Positions 1 through 10,603 of a stretch of DNA of 64,000 nucleotides are shown here, piece by piece. The translations under genes were made by a program, and so were the position numbers. The stretch's first letter is position 1, and each line of letters begins with the position of its first letter. The notes below the pieces were generated by a model. The model was given only the letters and a program-made list of their open reading frames with translations. It ran no database searches and was not told where the DNA came from. Where the stretch lies: the NCBI RefSeq assembly GCF_905404315.1, contig NC_066283.1, positions 2,232,001 to 2,296,000 of the forward strand, given 5' to 3'. Source of the DNA: Leptidea sinapis. Taxonomy: Eukaryota; Arthropoda; Insecta; Lepidoptera; Pieridae.

Positions 1-127
1 TCTAATAATAATGATAATATATCGTACTATAAATTTATAACTAACATTTATAAGGTTGCCGAAATGTCACACAACTGTGTTTATTTATTTTTTTGTATTC
101 GTATTGTAGTATATAGACTAATACACT

Positions 128-415
128 ACATACATACATACATATTATCACGTCTCTTTCCCGTAGGGGTAGGCAGAGACCACTTCTTTCCACTTGGTAC
201 GATCTTTACATACTTGTTTCGCTTCGAACACTTTCATTATTCCTTTCATACATGTTCTTCGGTTTAGGGTACTCTTGACCTGGCCTTTTTTCAAGACGTC
301 CCTGATTTGGTCTCGAAACGTTCGCCTAGGTCTACCCCTTCCAAAACTTTCATTCACACCGGCCTTATACACCTTTTTCATCAATCGTTCTTCATTCATT
401 CTCTCGACATGACTA
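128..415 (-). mobile_element. RTE-like non-LTR retrotransposon, 3'-terminal fragment
   Basis: Read on the minus strand, positions 399-148 encode 83 residues beginning MNEERLMKKVYKAG and continuing with a basic GRGRPRRTFRDQI segment. This resembles the extreme C-terminus of the endonuclease/reverse transcriptase of RTE-like LINEs. The coding end is followed on the minus strand by a short ATGT tandem tail (about 145-128), the kind of simple-repeat tail many non-LTR elements have. No RT core is present, so this is a 5'-truncated dead copy. Clade assignment is from memory of the C-terminal pattern and is moderate. Confidence 0.6.
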
Positions 416-1141
416 AATCATCTCAGCATACTCAGCATACTTATACACTATGTAAAAAAAACCCTGTACGTTTAATTGACACGGATGTGAAGAAGAATGC
501 GGAGACACCACTAAAAATAAAATAAAACATCAAAACCCCTTAGATTAAACGCTACAATAAAAATAATTTCATATTTAGTTGTTTTAAAAATCTTGAGAAC
601 CCCTGACTTATTTATTCTATCAGTAAACTAAGGTCATCGCCTCTTGCCTTGGTCCAATCGAACTCAAACGAATAAGGCGGACAATGTTTATTATTAATAC
701 AAAACTTTCGATTTTGCCCACGCCCGCCCGCTGCCCGCGCGCCTTTCGCAGGGTACATGAATGAAATGGGTGTGTGGGCGGGGAAAAATTAAAATAGCCG
801 CAGGCAGAGATGTCCAAACTTTTATGATTAGTTTTACGTTAGTAATTTTTTTTAAATGTCCTGAATATCTATTTTTATTTCTTCTCACTACTTGATACCA
901 ATACACAAGATATCGTATAGGATATTTTAACAACCTGTATACATATAAGAAAATACCTGAAACATGGAAGTATCCTGTTGTTTGGGAATGGTGTAGACTG
1001 TAGACGAAGATAGCGGGAGTTCTTGAGTCACACACCATGCGTTACGTGCACTAACGAAATAGTATTTCAATACCGAGTATTTAATTGTAAGGATAGATAG
1101 GTCATTGAAAGCGGCCGTTAGCGTTTTTGTTTTAACTTTTT
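416..1141. other. No gene recognised
   Basis: AT-rich sequence with stop codons in all frames. A short GC-rich patch near 715-785 (runs of CGCCCG) stands out, but no motif, repeat partner or splice signal was found there. Confidence 0.5.
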
Positions 1142-1350
1142 GTTTTTTTTTTCTATGGAATAGGAGGACAAACGAGCGCACGGGTCACCTGGTGTTAAGT
1201 GATCACCGCCGCCCACACTCTCTTGCAACACCAGAGGAATCACAAGAGCGTTGCCGGCCTTTAAGGAAGGTGTACGCGCTTCTTTTGTAGTTACCCATGT
1301 CGTATCGTCCCGGAAACACCGCACAAGGAAGCTCATTCCACAGCTTTGTT
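1142..1350 (-). mobile_element. BMC1-like LINE, 5'-truncated 3' end
   Basis: The plus strand begins with a T-run (1142-1152) and then reads the complement of the 3' end of the BMC1-like element at 48618-51893, including GTGATCACCGCCGCCCACA and GCGTTGCCGGCCTTTAAGG. On the minus strand this is the last ~65 codons (WNELPC, KGRQRS blocks) followed by a poly-A tail. Similarity ends abruptly at about 1350, typical of 5' truncation during target-primed reverse transcription. Confidence 0.85.
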
Positions 1351-1442
1351 ATTAAAATGCAACGTATCTAGCGCAATAATCCAAAAAATAAATAATTTAA
1401 TTATCTTTTCAAAAGTAAAAATCTATATTTATGAGATTTTGT

Positions 1443-1728
1443 ATCTAATAATAATAATATTGACACACTTTTACACAAATTATCTTGCCCCAAGTTAAGC
1501 ATATATAGCCGTGTTATGGGTTTCAAGACAACGATATATTTAATACAATATACTTACTTAAACATAAATAAATTCATATAAACATACATAAGTACATTTA
1601 AACATCCATGACTCGGAAACAAACATCCATATTCATCATATAAATGCTTGCACCTACCGGGATTCGAACCCGGGACCTCTAGCTTAGTAGTTAGGATCGC
1701 TAACCACTCAGCTATACAGGTCGTCAAA
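1443..1728 (-). mobile_element. tRNA-derived SINE (family 1), copy on minus strand
   Basis: The minus strand starts with a tRNA-like head (1725-1650) containing a box-A-like block ending AGTGGTTAGCGATCC and a box-B-like GGTTCGAATCC, followed by an AT-rich body and an ATT tail (1460-1446). A second copy in the opposite orientation at 27641-27900 matches over the full length, which fixes both ends. The head resembles a tRNA with internal Pol III promoter boxes; the body is not recognisable as a LINE tail. This fits a SINE, not a tRNA gene. Confidence 0.75.
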
Positions 1729-1772
1729 TAAATATATTCATATAAACATACATAAATACATTTAAACATCCT
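1729..1772 (-). repeat. Partial duplicate of SINE body
   Basis: About 43 bases here (TTCATATAAACATACATAAA core) nearly repeat positions 1565-1607 inside the adjacent SINE. It looks like a second, head-less fragment of the same family abutting the first or a local duplication. Confidence 0.55.
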
Positions 1773-1998
1773 AATAGCTGTAAGAAACAGCGTAAGAGCT
1801 TATTATATATAGCATCCTAATAGATATTTATGAATAAACCCACTAATATAGCAACTTGGGAATAAATATTCAGTTATTAAATAATTTATCCCAATGCGAG
1901 GTATTATAAACATAAATGATTTAAAATTTAAATAAAATGAATCCATAAAAATATTCATATAAATATATACTTTACTAGAGTGCAATAAGTTTCATAAC

Positions 1999-2086
1999 GC
2001 GAGGGCAGAGAACGATAAGCTAGGGAATGACATCCGGGGCAACAGATAGGTTGGAAGTGATCCCCTAACATCCGACCCGTTATCGT
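1999..2086 (+). repeat. Interspersed repeat shared with 57008-57096
   Basis: The segment containing CTAGGGAATGACATCCGG and GTGATCCCCTAACATCCGAC recurs in reverse complement at 57008-57096 with a few differences. No coding or terminal inverted repeats could be assigned, so the family is unclassified. Confidence 0.6.
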
Positions 2087-3013
2087 TCCCGTGTCCTACA
2101 ACAAACACGATATACACTCCCGTATTTACGTACGTGTATCTATACCGTATACACGTATTCATTGTGAAAACTTCAAGTTAAACTTTGCCTCGACAATGAG
2201 AAAACCCTCGAGTTTATATTAAATATATCTTATATTGCAAATAAAAAAAATTTTGTCACTTATCAACGGATCCGCATGAGGCTAAGTGCTTACCCTCACA
2301 TAATACATAAGTGTACTTTTCATTTACAGATTTCGCAGACGTACTATGCATCCTGGGTATTCGAACTTCTATCACTGTGCAAATCCAAATATATTATTAA
2401 ATATACAAACTATAAGTTTGAATACCATGTTATGTGAAAAAACAGATGATTTGATTTGATTTATTGTTATTTCCTAACATACACATACTAACAACATACA
2501 TTGACTCTAATCACGGTGCCCCTGATTTGTACTTCACCTGCCACATATCCGTAAATAAGCGCACATTGGTGCTTTCGGTTTTCCAATTAATTTGTACGTT
2601 TATTCGATTCTTTATAATGAAATTCATTTTTAAAACGTCTATTAAGTACCTGATTAACTAAATCTTATTATTAGCCGCTATTTCAAAGCAATTCGCAGTA
2701 GTTAAAGGAGTGCATTCAAATTACCTGGTCTGAAACGATTACAAGTCACAAAAACACATGTTGTGCTGAAATCAGTTTGATCCAGTTTAGGCTGGATCGA
2801 ACTTTGAACAAGCTCAAAGCAGTAAAGTCGACTATATAACGTAGGTAACACGAAATACACACACATAGTCTGCACTAGTTAACACAATAAACGCTAATAC
2901 GAAAGATATTGTTAATGTTTGAAACTAAACAACTTTCTCTGTAATGGAAATAACTACAACATTTTATACCAACATTAAAAATATATTTACTTAAGGAAAA
3001 TAGAAGTTGATGA
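2087..3013. other. No gene recognised
   Basis: AT-rich. A pyrimidine tract with CAG at about 2310-2328 resembles a splice acceptor and the next ~100 bases are open in one frame, but no donor follows, so no exon is called. Confidence 0.45.
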
Positions 3014-3206
3014 AGATGGGCGGCAACTATCGAAAGCAAGGGGGAAGGCCTGGCAGTTAGCCTGGATATAGCGAAGGCCTTTGATCGTGTATGGCACAAG
3101 GCGCTCCTCTTAAAAATTCCATCATTTGGGTTTCCCGAGAGCTTATGTAAGTGGACCTCCAGCTTCTTCACTGGGCGCAACATATAGATCGTTGTCGACG
3201 GTTATT
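3014..3206 (+). mobile_element. BMC1-like LINE, internal RT fragment
   Basis: Close match to 50690-50875 of the large BMC1-like copy. The plus-strand reading contains the RT motif LDIAKAFDRVWHKALL, then LCKWTSSFFTGRN, ending near VVVDGY, which covers the first catalytic aspartate region of the palm. Neither the YADD motif nor the 3' end is present, so both ends are truncated. The next element (Helitron-like) begins about 30 bases downstream. Confidence 0.85.
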
Positions 3207-3233
3207 AGCTAGTATATAAGTACATGTATATCT

Positions 3234-3592
3234 GATATATAAAATTCTCGTGTCCCGGTGTGTGTTTACAAACTTCTCCGAAACAGCTGAACTGATTTGT
3301 ATGAAATTTTGTGTGCACATCGGGTAGGTCTGACAATCGGCCAACATCTATTTTTCATACCCCTAAATGATAAGTGTGACCCACCCCAAAAATTTTTTTT
3401 CTTTTTTTTCTGTTCCATCCACAAATCCGCTATAGGGTTGCAAGATGGCTATTCAATACAACAATTGTAGTACGATATATTTGGTAGGTCTGAGAATCGG
3501 TGGTATCTATTTTTTATACCCCACAAATTTTAAGTATTGATTTTTTTTTAATTACTTTATTTGGCAATACAACGTTTGCAGGGCCAGGTAGC
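3234..3592 (+). mobile_element. Non-autonomous Helitron-like element, copy A
   Basis: Starts with TATAAAATTCTCGTGTC and contains GGGTAGGTCTGACAATCGG and ATCTATTTTTCATACCCCTAA, shared with the copy at 20412-20743. It ends CAATACAACGTTTGC followed by a diverged form of the GTCAGCTAGT terminus that the second copy has intact. A CTAGT end without terminal inverted repeats is the Helitron signature. No Rep/helicase is encoded. An internal A/T-rich expansion and a repeated 'GGTCTGAGAATCGG' near 3485 suggest a partial internal duplication. Confidence 0.7.
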
Positions 3593-3885
3593 TTTTAAAT
3601 AAAAATCAAGCAAGCATAGTATAGATTCTACTTGGCAATATTAACGCAGCCCTAACTTGCGAGCGTAAGTTCACGTAACGCTCATTTTGCATCTCCTCGT
3701 CACAGTGTTTCGAACATAACTATGAAAAATATGATAAGCTTTTGTTCACGTGACAAGAACTAAGCACCAACACTTGTCGAGGGACAGAATATATATACCA
3801 ATAGGGGATTGATATTGGTAAAGCAGCTCCTGTTTCCGCAATTAAACCACTCAGCTGAGTCTATTTTGCGTGCAATGTCCTATTT
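3593..3885. other. No gene recognised
   Basis: About 290 bases of AT-rich sequence between two transposon fragments with no open frame or repeat partner recognised. Confidence 0.4.
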
Positions 3886-4680
3886 GGGATTCGTGTAGTC
3901 ACTTTTGTCGGGCTTAGGAATAAATACTACTTTCACCTCCCTCCATTGGAGTGGCACGTATCGGTATTGCAGACAAGCCCTGTCTATAGCAGTGAGATAC
4001 AAGGCCAGTAGCCCGGTGCCATTCTACTGTAGCAACTCCGGAAAAATTCCGTCCAGGCCGCCTGTTTTAAATGGAAGAATGCTATTAATTGCCCACATTA
4101 CCTTGACTGTGTCTACCACCCTGTAAACAGAGCTGTAGTCCAATTCGTCGGGTCTTGTGTTGGTCTACGACTTGTCTTGGTTATTGGTGATGCGGCAGCC
4201 AGGGAAGAGAGTTTTCAGGAAGCAATTCTAAGGTCTCGGTGTCAGGTTTGGTGTATGTGCCTTCGGATTTTTTCAGGCAATATATTCTTATATTTCGCTC
4301 TGGGTCGCTTAGTATGTTTTTAGCTTTAGCCGCTTGGTTTGTGGATTCTATCTTGGTGCAAAAACGTCTCCAGCTTTCCCTCTTCCTTTCGCGGATACGC
4401 TTCTCGAACCGGTACTGGGCTTGTTTGTATGTGTCCCAGTCGTCTGGTGCTCGGTTTGGCTCTGTTGAACAGCTTCCTTACTTTGCATCGTAGCTTTTCC
4501 AGCTCTGGACCCCACCGCGCTGATCTGTTGCTTGGACAGGGCTTTGTCGAGGTAAGAGGGCACGTTTGTTTATAGCTGTTGATTAACGTGTGAGTTAAAT
4601 CAGTTATATGTGTGTTAATACCGTTATATTCATTTGGCAAGGTTACCAATAGGAGAACGTGAAGCCGTGATGTCTAATGG
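3886..4680 (-). pseudogene. R1/Jockey-type LINE ORF2 fragment (end of endonuclease linker to start of RT)
   Basis: On the minus strand the first part (4650-4326) reads NGINTHITDLTHTLINSY then RWGPELEKLRCKVRKLFNRA, the basic linker that follows the apurinic endonuclease in R1/Jockey-type ORF2. Continuing with frame changes it reads INSIPPFKTGGLDGIFPELLQ-like and then PLQWREVKVVFIPKPDKSDY-like sequence, the conserved entry to the RT domain (here KSGYVP-type motifs), ending just before the RPISL block. Several stops and frameshifts make it a relic. It is much more GC-rich than its flanks. The exact clade is uncertain; R1 and Jockey share this architecture. Confidence 0.7.
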
Positions 4681-6215
4681 ATTTTGCGCCGCGAATTTGA
4701 ATCTGACTTTAGATTTAAAATATTCACGCTAATAGTTACAGAAATCTTCTCAAAGCAAACTTACACACCAGGAGGAGTTATATTTTTAGATTTCCAATGC
4801 CCACTTTCCGGCTTCATCACCAGATCAGTTTCATCAGGTCCGCACGTGCATTATTTATCTAAAAGAAATTTCAGAGACCATTTGTGATCTTTATCAAAAG
4901 TTCCACTTCATCAAATTTGCAGGTTGCATAAATAATAGGTTTGTTTTTGAAAAAACAATACAGGTAAGTATGTATATTATGTATGTGTAGAAAATTTTAA
5001 AGACTTTCCTCAATTACTCCTAGATTCCAACATCCGTTCTGTTTCTTATAACGAGACCAATTCCGGTTTAACCCTTTAAAAAATTCAAATCAGCAAAATA
5101 GCAGTGGACAGATGTAAGAAAAATAAAAAAACACAGTTGAATTGAGAAAATCATTCTGTTATGGAGAAGGCTAAAAATGCTATTACTAGAACACTCAGCG
5201 GCGATCGAACCCCTATAATGCGCTGTGACAAATGCCCAAGTGCCCAAAGAAGAACCAGAATAAATGAAACGACCGTTTGAAATTGGTATTTTTTTAAATA
5301 CACTTTAAAACTACCTAATACGACAATAAATAATTTGTTATCAAGTGTACATAATAATACTACAAAAATACACACAAATAGATAACCTCCTCCTTCTTTG
5401 AAGTCGATTAATATAGCGGTCACATTCAATATAGTATTGGTAGGACACTCCAGGCGTGAATGCCCGACAATCGGAGAGAGATGGTGAGTCATTGTGTGGC
5501 GAGCTACGCAATACAACTACATTTAGGGTGGTTACCGACCAGCGATTTATACGCGCGTAAAAGCATATTTAAAAAAAGCATATACGTGAATATACACGCG
5601 ATTTTTATGGTACGCGCAACTTGTACAATTGCGCCGCAATTCAAATAAACGCTCAAAGACATTACTATTTTTTTAATCTTTAAGAATGACTTGGTAAATG
5701 GCACATGATAAACTGTAGTAAGCTGACCGGTTTTCAGTAAAGTGCAACCAAGATTAATATTGGCGTCACCCAGCATACTCGTATTAGTCTTCTCAGTCAA
5801 CAGCCTATAAGTAAAGCAAATAGAAATGTTGATTCGTCAGAATCCATGTTGATACTGCCTCACGACTACCTGTTCGAGAAGTCCCGCTCGTGAAAGCGTG
5901 TAGTATAAACGCTAGTCTGAAACCGCCCTGATTACGGGGCGACTACAATCACTCTATCAAGAGTTACGACAGATACAAACAGCAATACAAGAGTTATAGA
6001 GATAAACTCTTAATATTTATCGATGACAATACTATAAAATTATATTTTTAATTTCTTATGCATTATATAGTTGATATACATGTTAATATTATATGATTAC
6101 AATTTAATTTTAAAATTATATTATTAATCCTCATTTTTCTATTTTTTTATAACTTATATTATATAACTTATACTTCTCTATATATGTATCATAACTAACA
6201 GAGTTCATATTTGTT
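4681..6215. other. No gene recognised
   Basis: AT-rich, no long meaningful open frame. A mini-exon-like stretch (4923-4967, between TTTGCAG and CAG/GTAAGT) was seen but is too short to support. Around 5530-5640 there is a CG-richer patch with several ACGCGC words and no identifiable function. Confidence 0.4.
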
Positions 6216-6527
6216 GAAGTTATACTTCTTTAGGCGCGTTATGAAAAAATTATGACACTGAAATTTTAGGACGCGCGCACACTAAAGTAATGGGGTGAAG
6301 TTGGTTTCAAAATTTTTCTGACGTTTGCGACATTCGTTATTTTTTTTTGGTTTTAGGACAGGCAAATGGTTCAAGCCCATACAGCCGTATTCGTTATTTA
6401 ATAATTAATTGTCAAAGCCATATTCGCAAGATTTTTACAATATTGTTCTTTCTACAAACGTAGAATAGCAGGAGCAATAAATAATTTTAAGGATTTTTGC
6501 TTTGTTACGCCAAAGAAGTATAACTTC
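6216..6527. mobile_element. MITE-like element, GAAGT..ACTTC family, copy 1
   Basis: Terminal inverted repeats of about 20 bp: GAAGTTATACTTCTTTAGGC at 6216 and its near-complement GCCAAAGAAGTATAACTTC ending at 6527. The terminus is itself palindromic (GAAGTnnnACTTC). Interior shares GGCGCGTTATGAAAAAATTA and CAGCCGTATTCGTTATTTAA with the copy at 20745-21079. No coding capacity, so it must have depended on a transposase supplied elsewhere. Confidence 0.75.
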
Positions 6528-6936
6528 TTGCGTACATACATAAGTACACACATACTTTTTTAATACGTAAGTATCCATCTTATCTCTGTGCTCTTTGGAA
6601 GAAGCAATATTTTATTAAAAAATCCTATAAAACTAGAAGCTTACGTTTACCAGCTATGAATTATATTTATTTCAATACACCAACAAGTGTAATTCTTAGA
6701 ATCATGATAATTAAAAAAACTGCATTACGTAGAGTAATTCGAATACTGAATATGAGAGAACATTTTAACAAACGCTGATACGGTTCTCCGTTACATTACA
6801 TACGAGTGGTGCACTAATTATGTGTAAATTAATTATGGAGTTCACTCATTCTATATGGAATTGTGTTTAAATTATTTGTTTATTATTAAGTTGACCTTAC
6901 TTGCGATATTTAAAAGTTTAGAAGTATTTCCATAAT
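6528..6936. other. No gene recognised
   Basis: AT-rich sequence without coding or repeat features I could match within the window. Confidence 0.4.
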
Positions 6937-7176
6937 TACCAGTGAGAGGCTCCTTTGCATAGGATGTCGGCTAGATCATGGGTACCACAGGGGCACCTAT
7001 TTCTGCCGCAAAATAGTAATGTGTGTGTTTTTGCCCAGTAATTTCACTAGCTACGGCGCCCTTCAGACAGAATCAAAATAATGCTTACACATTACTGCTG
7101 CACTGCAGAAATAGCCACAGCTGTGGTACCCATAATCTAGCCGGCATCTTGTTCAAAAGAGCCTCCCACTGGCAAA
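6937..7176. repeat. Fold-back pair of the 'GAGCGGCAC' interspersed repeat family
   Basis: Positions 6937-7022 are the reverse complement of the family's 3' part (AGGCTCCTTTGCATAGGATG reads backwards), and 7033-7176 carry the same part forwards (AATTTCACTAGCTACGGCGC through GAGCCTCCCACTGG). Full forward copies at 10303-10603 and 60922-61199 define the family. The two arms form a head-to-head inverted duplication of about 90 bp. Confidence 0.65.
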
Positions 7177-7269
7177 TGTCCTTAGTCGTCTCTTGCCGCC
7201 CTTGGGACTGGGATTTCCCTATTCTTTTTATACCCCGGGGAAGTACAGAGCAGTTGCAGAAATTTCAAA

Positions 7270-7345
7270 ATTAATATTACTCTTTCAGAAACTGGAAGTC
7301 TTTGGGAAGGCCATTGTCCAGCAGTGGACGTCTTCCGGCTGATGA
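7270..7345 (+). mobile_element. RTE-like LINE, terminal codons and 3' tail
   Basis: The plus strand reads a phrase like FGKAIVQQWTSSG followed by a stop and GATGATTATGATTA, matching the very end of RTE-like ORF2 (VQQWTSYG-stop type) and its GAT-rich tail. It is a minimal 5'-truncated relic. The upstream 7179-7250 resembles another common lepidopteran repeat, but I could not fix its limits. Confidence 0.5.
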
Positions 7346-7625
7346 TTATGATTACTCTTATAGTGACCACACTCGCTGACAGCGGCTGAGTCAATGTGTA
7401 TCTTATTTAAATTGAGAGTCAAGTGAGCCATATACAAGTACTCTGAATAGACTAATTTACGAACCATTTCGCGACATGTTTATTAAACAGCACTCTCTCG
7501 TATTTCAATCAATTGCTCAAAGGTCTCTTATTAGTCTAATGTATATGTAGAATAAGACAAGTTTCGGGAAATCATTTCAATTAATCCTTTTGTGTTTGCT
7601 GTCAGCATTTTAATTACAAATCGTC

Positions 7626-7800
7626 TTTTTAATTAAAGGTCATAAAATACACTAATCTTTTCAAAATTGTTGCCTTTCCAATTCTTTTCGTTGTCAATGA
7701 GTATCTTAGAACTACTATTGTTCCGAAGACAAAGGCAGCTCACAGAGTAAAGAAACGGCGCAAGAAACTCTCCCAGTATTTTTCTTTTCTTTACTTTATC
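7626..7800 (-). mobile_element. LINE 3' end, same family as 59231-59884
   Basis: On the minus strand it reads GAGTTTCTTGCGCCGTTTC then a 3' UTR ending near AAGATTAGTGTATTTTATGA, matching the 3' UTR of the Jockey/CR1-like copy at 59231-59884 (GGGGGAGTTTCTTGCGCCG). Strongly 5'-truncated and without coding sequence. Confidence 0.6.
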
Positions 7801-7978
7801 TTTCTTTTCTTGCTTTTTTACAGGGCAGGTATTGAATATTTGCATAATGTTAATTAGATCGCTTAAAATCAAAATTTAAGCTAACTTTTCATAGTCACTT
7901 TTTTGATGTGAAAAGGGGAATGGTAACAAACACTTTTATAATTCTGTGTTTGACGATTTCAAAAGTCTACATATTTAT

Positions 7979-8220
7979 AACTAGCTGAACAGACAGACGT
8001 TGTTCTGTACATAATAAATAACATACTGTTTTTTATGTATTTGTCAATGACGTTCTATACATATAGACAATACACCTCATACAAAATCAAAGTCGAAATA
8101 TGGCACATGCCACAAATGACACCGTATTAACCTTCGACTGCTATGTCTATATATTTCTTCATTTTACTTTTTGAGATATTATTGGTCAATAAGCAGCAAC
8201 GTAAACACAATTTTAGTTTC
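7979..8220 (-). mobile_element. Helitron-like 3' end plus associated repeat body
   Basis: Begins CTAGCTGAACAGACAGACGT, the complement of a Helitron-like 3' end (ACAGAACAACGTCTGT..CAGCTAG). Two fuller copies start the same way at 9632 and 23219. Positions 8098-8210 (GGCACATGCCACAAATGACA; TTGGTCAATAAGCAGCAACG) are the complement of 31757-31868, so this block belongs to a larger repeat whose other part is at 9156-9310. Confidence 0.6.
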
Positions 8221-9155
8221 AGCTGCGTATTGAATATGCATATGAATTAAGAACCCGATTTGGACAGTGACATCAGTGGAGTAGGAGTTAGGTATTTTTT
8301 TGAACACCCAGACGAAAAAGCGGGTTGCTATAACTTTTACTTTCGTCAGTCTGTCCCTATTTTCCGATTAAGATCTGTTCAGTCGAGGTTAATCAAGTCA
8401 CACTTATATGATATAATAGGTATGAATTGCGAATCCATTCTAAGTTAGGTAAGCAAAAATAAAAGCAAAAAAAATAGCATTAGCTGCTGGTTCTATCCGG
8501 GTCGAATGGATCAAATTTAATGATGATGCGAGGGAGTCAAAATGGGGTGCGGTGTAATGCTAGATGTCCAGGTTAAGTGAGGTTGCGGGTAATCTGGTTT
8601 GGCCTGTTCACAATCAATAAACATAAAACGCCCAGTGGCTGAAGTCACCTGATACTGGTCAGCCCTTTCCTCAGACAAGCAGTTCACTTGGCACTACGAT
8701 GATGCGAAAGAAGTAGTATAAAAACCACGTGCGACAATGATGCTCGAATGCGTAACGCGGCGCGTGCGTGGTCAGCGGTGTCCACTCGAACAAGGTCAAT
8801 CGGCAAGTGTCGCGTTGTAAGCGGCCAGAGAGTCGTTCAGCACCATGCGAAGACCAGGGTGATGCCAATACTCGAATTGTACATCAGCTCCCCAGGTGGT
8901 GCTATATGCTATTGAATGCGAACAATAACCGGTTAAAAAGAGCGACTCTATTGTTTTCATTTCTGACTGTGTCATGTCATCTGTCCCATTCTGACAAGCG
9001 GATCTTGTCTGGGAACTGTCAATAATTGTACCATATTTAATGAAAAAATGTTCATTTTATTAAATTACATACGCTTTTTGCATATCAATCTTATGTAAAT
9101 AAAATAACATTACCGATGATAAGTCACACCATCTTTTTAGTCGTTAATGAATTAT
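8221..9155. other. ~0.93 kb segment between two halves of a repeat; includes a GC-rich block
   Basis: The related copy at 31541-31880 has only about 90 bases between the two parts that here lie at 8098-8210 and 9156-9310, so most of this segment is extra sequence. Within it, 8550-9025 is GC-richer than its flanks (CGGCGCGTGCGTGGTCAGCG region) and has an AGTATAAAAACC TATA-like word at 8713. No protein family was recognised in any frame. It may be inserted or captured DNA, or the 31.5 kb copy may have lost it. Confidence 0.45.
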
Positions 9156-9630
9156 TTAAGCACTTTTTATAGCACACTTAGGCTTATTGCTTGACACACA
9201 GTTGACTAACGACTAAGGAGAAAAGTGTGCTTACATTGTCTTTAAGCACACTTTTGCCGTTCCACTGTCAGACTGCAATGATATGTCCATATGTATAGAA
9301 CGTCATTGGTATTTGTCAATAATTTTTCATAACATCAAGAATTATTTCGTAACAAGCTCCTTGTTGTTATAATGAAATTTTTTCACAGCAGAACTGTCAA
9401 CCGTGAGACAATAAATTCTCTCATAGAAAATATGTTCATACAAAACAAATATTGGAAATAAAAATAATGATGGGTCACAAATCGAAATAAAAACTATCCT
9501 ATCTCTCAAGTTTGACTAAACTGCACTCCTGCACTCCATGAAGTAATCCCCATTTAAATCGGTTCATTAGTTTTCTAGTCTATCGCGGACAAACAACGTG
9601 TCACGTAATTTATATAATATACTAGCTGGC
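9156..9630 (-). mobile_element. Helitron-like repeat, copy with missing 3' tip
   Basis: Contains CATCAAGAATTATTTCGTAA, TTGTTGTTATAATGAAATT and ACTATCCTATCTCTCAAGTT, in the same order as the neighbouring copy 9632-10000 and that at 23219-23585, ending GACAAACAACGTGTCACGTA. The 3' CTAG tip is replaced by the repeat segment 9156-9310 that matches 31562-31670. The next copy follows directly, giving a tandem arrangement. Confidence 0.65.
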
Positions 9631-9631
9631 T

Positions 9632-10000
9632 CGACAGACGTTGTTCTGTAGATAATAAAAAAATACTGTTTTATAGGAAATCGCCAATAATATTTCAAAA
9701 CATCAAGAATTATTTCGTAAAAAATGCTCCCTGTTGTTATAATGAAATTGTTTCACAGCGGAACTATCAAACCGTGCGTCACTAAATTCTCTCATCATCA
9801 GAAAATATATGTCCATACGAGTATGTCCATACAAAACAAATATTGAAAATAAAAATTATTTTGGGTCCCAAATGGAAATGAAAACTATCCTATCTCTCAA
9901 GTTGGACTAAACTGCACTCGATGAAGTAATCCCCATTAAAATCCGTTCATTATTTTGGGAATCCAACGCGGACAAACAACGTGTCACGTAATTTATATAT
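9632..10000 (-). mobile_element. Helitron-like element (family 2), full copy
   Basis: Plus-strand start CTAGCTGGCTCGACAGACGT is the complement of the 3' terminus (ACGTCTGTCGAGCCAGCTAG). The interior matches 9280-9630 and 23219-23585. No inverted repeats and no ORF. CTAG termini and the AT-rich target support a non-autonomous Helitron. Confidence 0.7.
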
Positions 10001-10302
10001 ATTAAGATTAAGATTTTGATAAATTACAGGTCTTAATCATTACTATTCTTTTAGCATGGAGTTCTTATAAACAAGAGTATAACAAAGCAACACTGAAAAA
10101 AAACAGATTAGATGCACAAAGACCACGTTGAAAATAATTAAACCTCACAATCTTCTTTAGTTTCTATTATAAAAACCAACACAGAGAACTCATTATACCG
10201 CGAAACTCGATCTGAGATGAAACAAAATGATTTCCTGGAATTGAATCTGTTGGCCGCATTGATTGGTCGATATTATGTTATTGTGTTATGATAAAAAAGT
10301 AT

Positions 10303-10603
10303 TTTTTAATGAAAATAAGGGACGAGATGAACAGGACGTTCAGCTGATTGCTGCCCATTACAATGCAGTGCCGCTCAAGATCTCTTAAAAGCCTCTAAAA
10401 TTCTGAGCGGCACTACAATGCGCTCGTCACCTTGAGACATAAGATGTTAAGTCTCATTTGCCTAGTAATTTCACTAGATATGGCGCCCTTCAGACCGACA
10501 CACATTAATATTTACACATGACTACTTCATGGCAGAAATAGGTGCCAATGTTGTACCCATGATCTAGCAAGCATCCAGTACAAGGGAACCTACTACTGGT
10601 AGA
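10303..10603 (+). repeat. 'GAGCGGCAC' interspersed repeat family, nearly full copy
   Basis: Reads AATAAGGGACGAGATGAACA, CATTACAATGCAGTGCCGCT, a complementary pair of GAGCGGCACT-like arms, GTTAAGTCTCATTTGCC, TAATTTCACTAGATATGGCG and ends near CTACTGGTAG. At least five other copies or fragments occur in the window (6937, 22743, 25577, 39812, 60922). No coding sequence; class unknown (no clear terminal repeats or tRNA head). Confidence 0.7.

Noticed and set aside
1650..1725. tRNA gene on the minus strand
   Set aside because: The same head plus ~200-base body recurs at 27641-27900, so it is the head of a SINE.
2329..2440. Exon after a TTTCATTTACAG acceptor
   Set aside because: Open in one phase but no donor or polyadenylation context, and no recognisable protein.
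4923..4967. Micro-exon between TTTGCAG and GTAAGT
   Set aside because: Only about 45 bases, with stops in two phases and no supporting neighbour.
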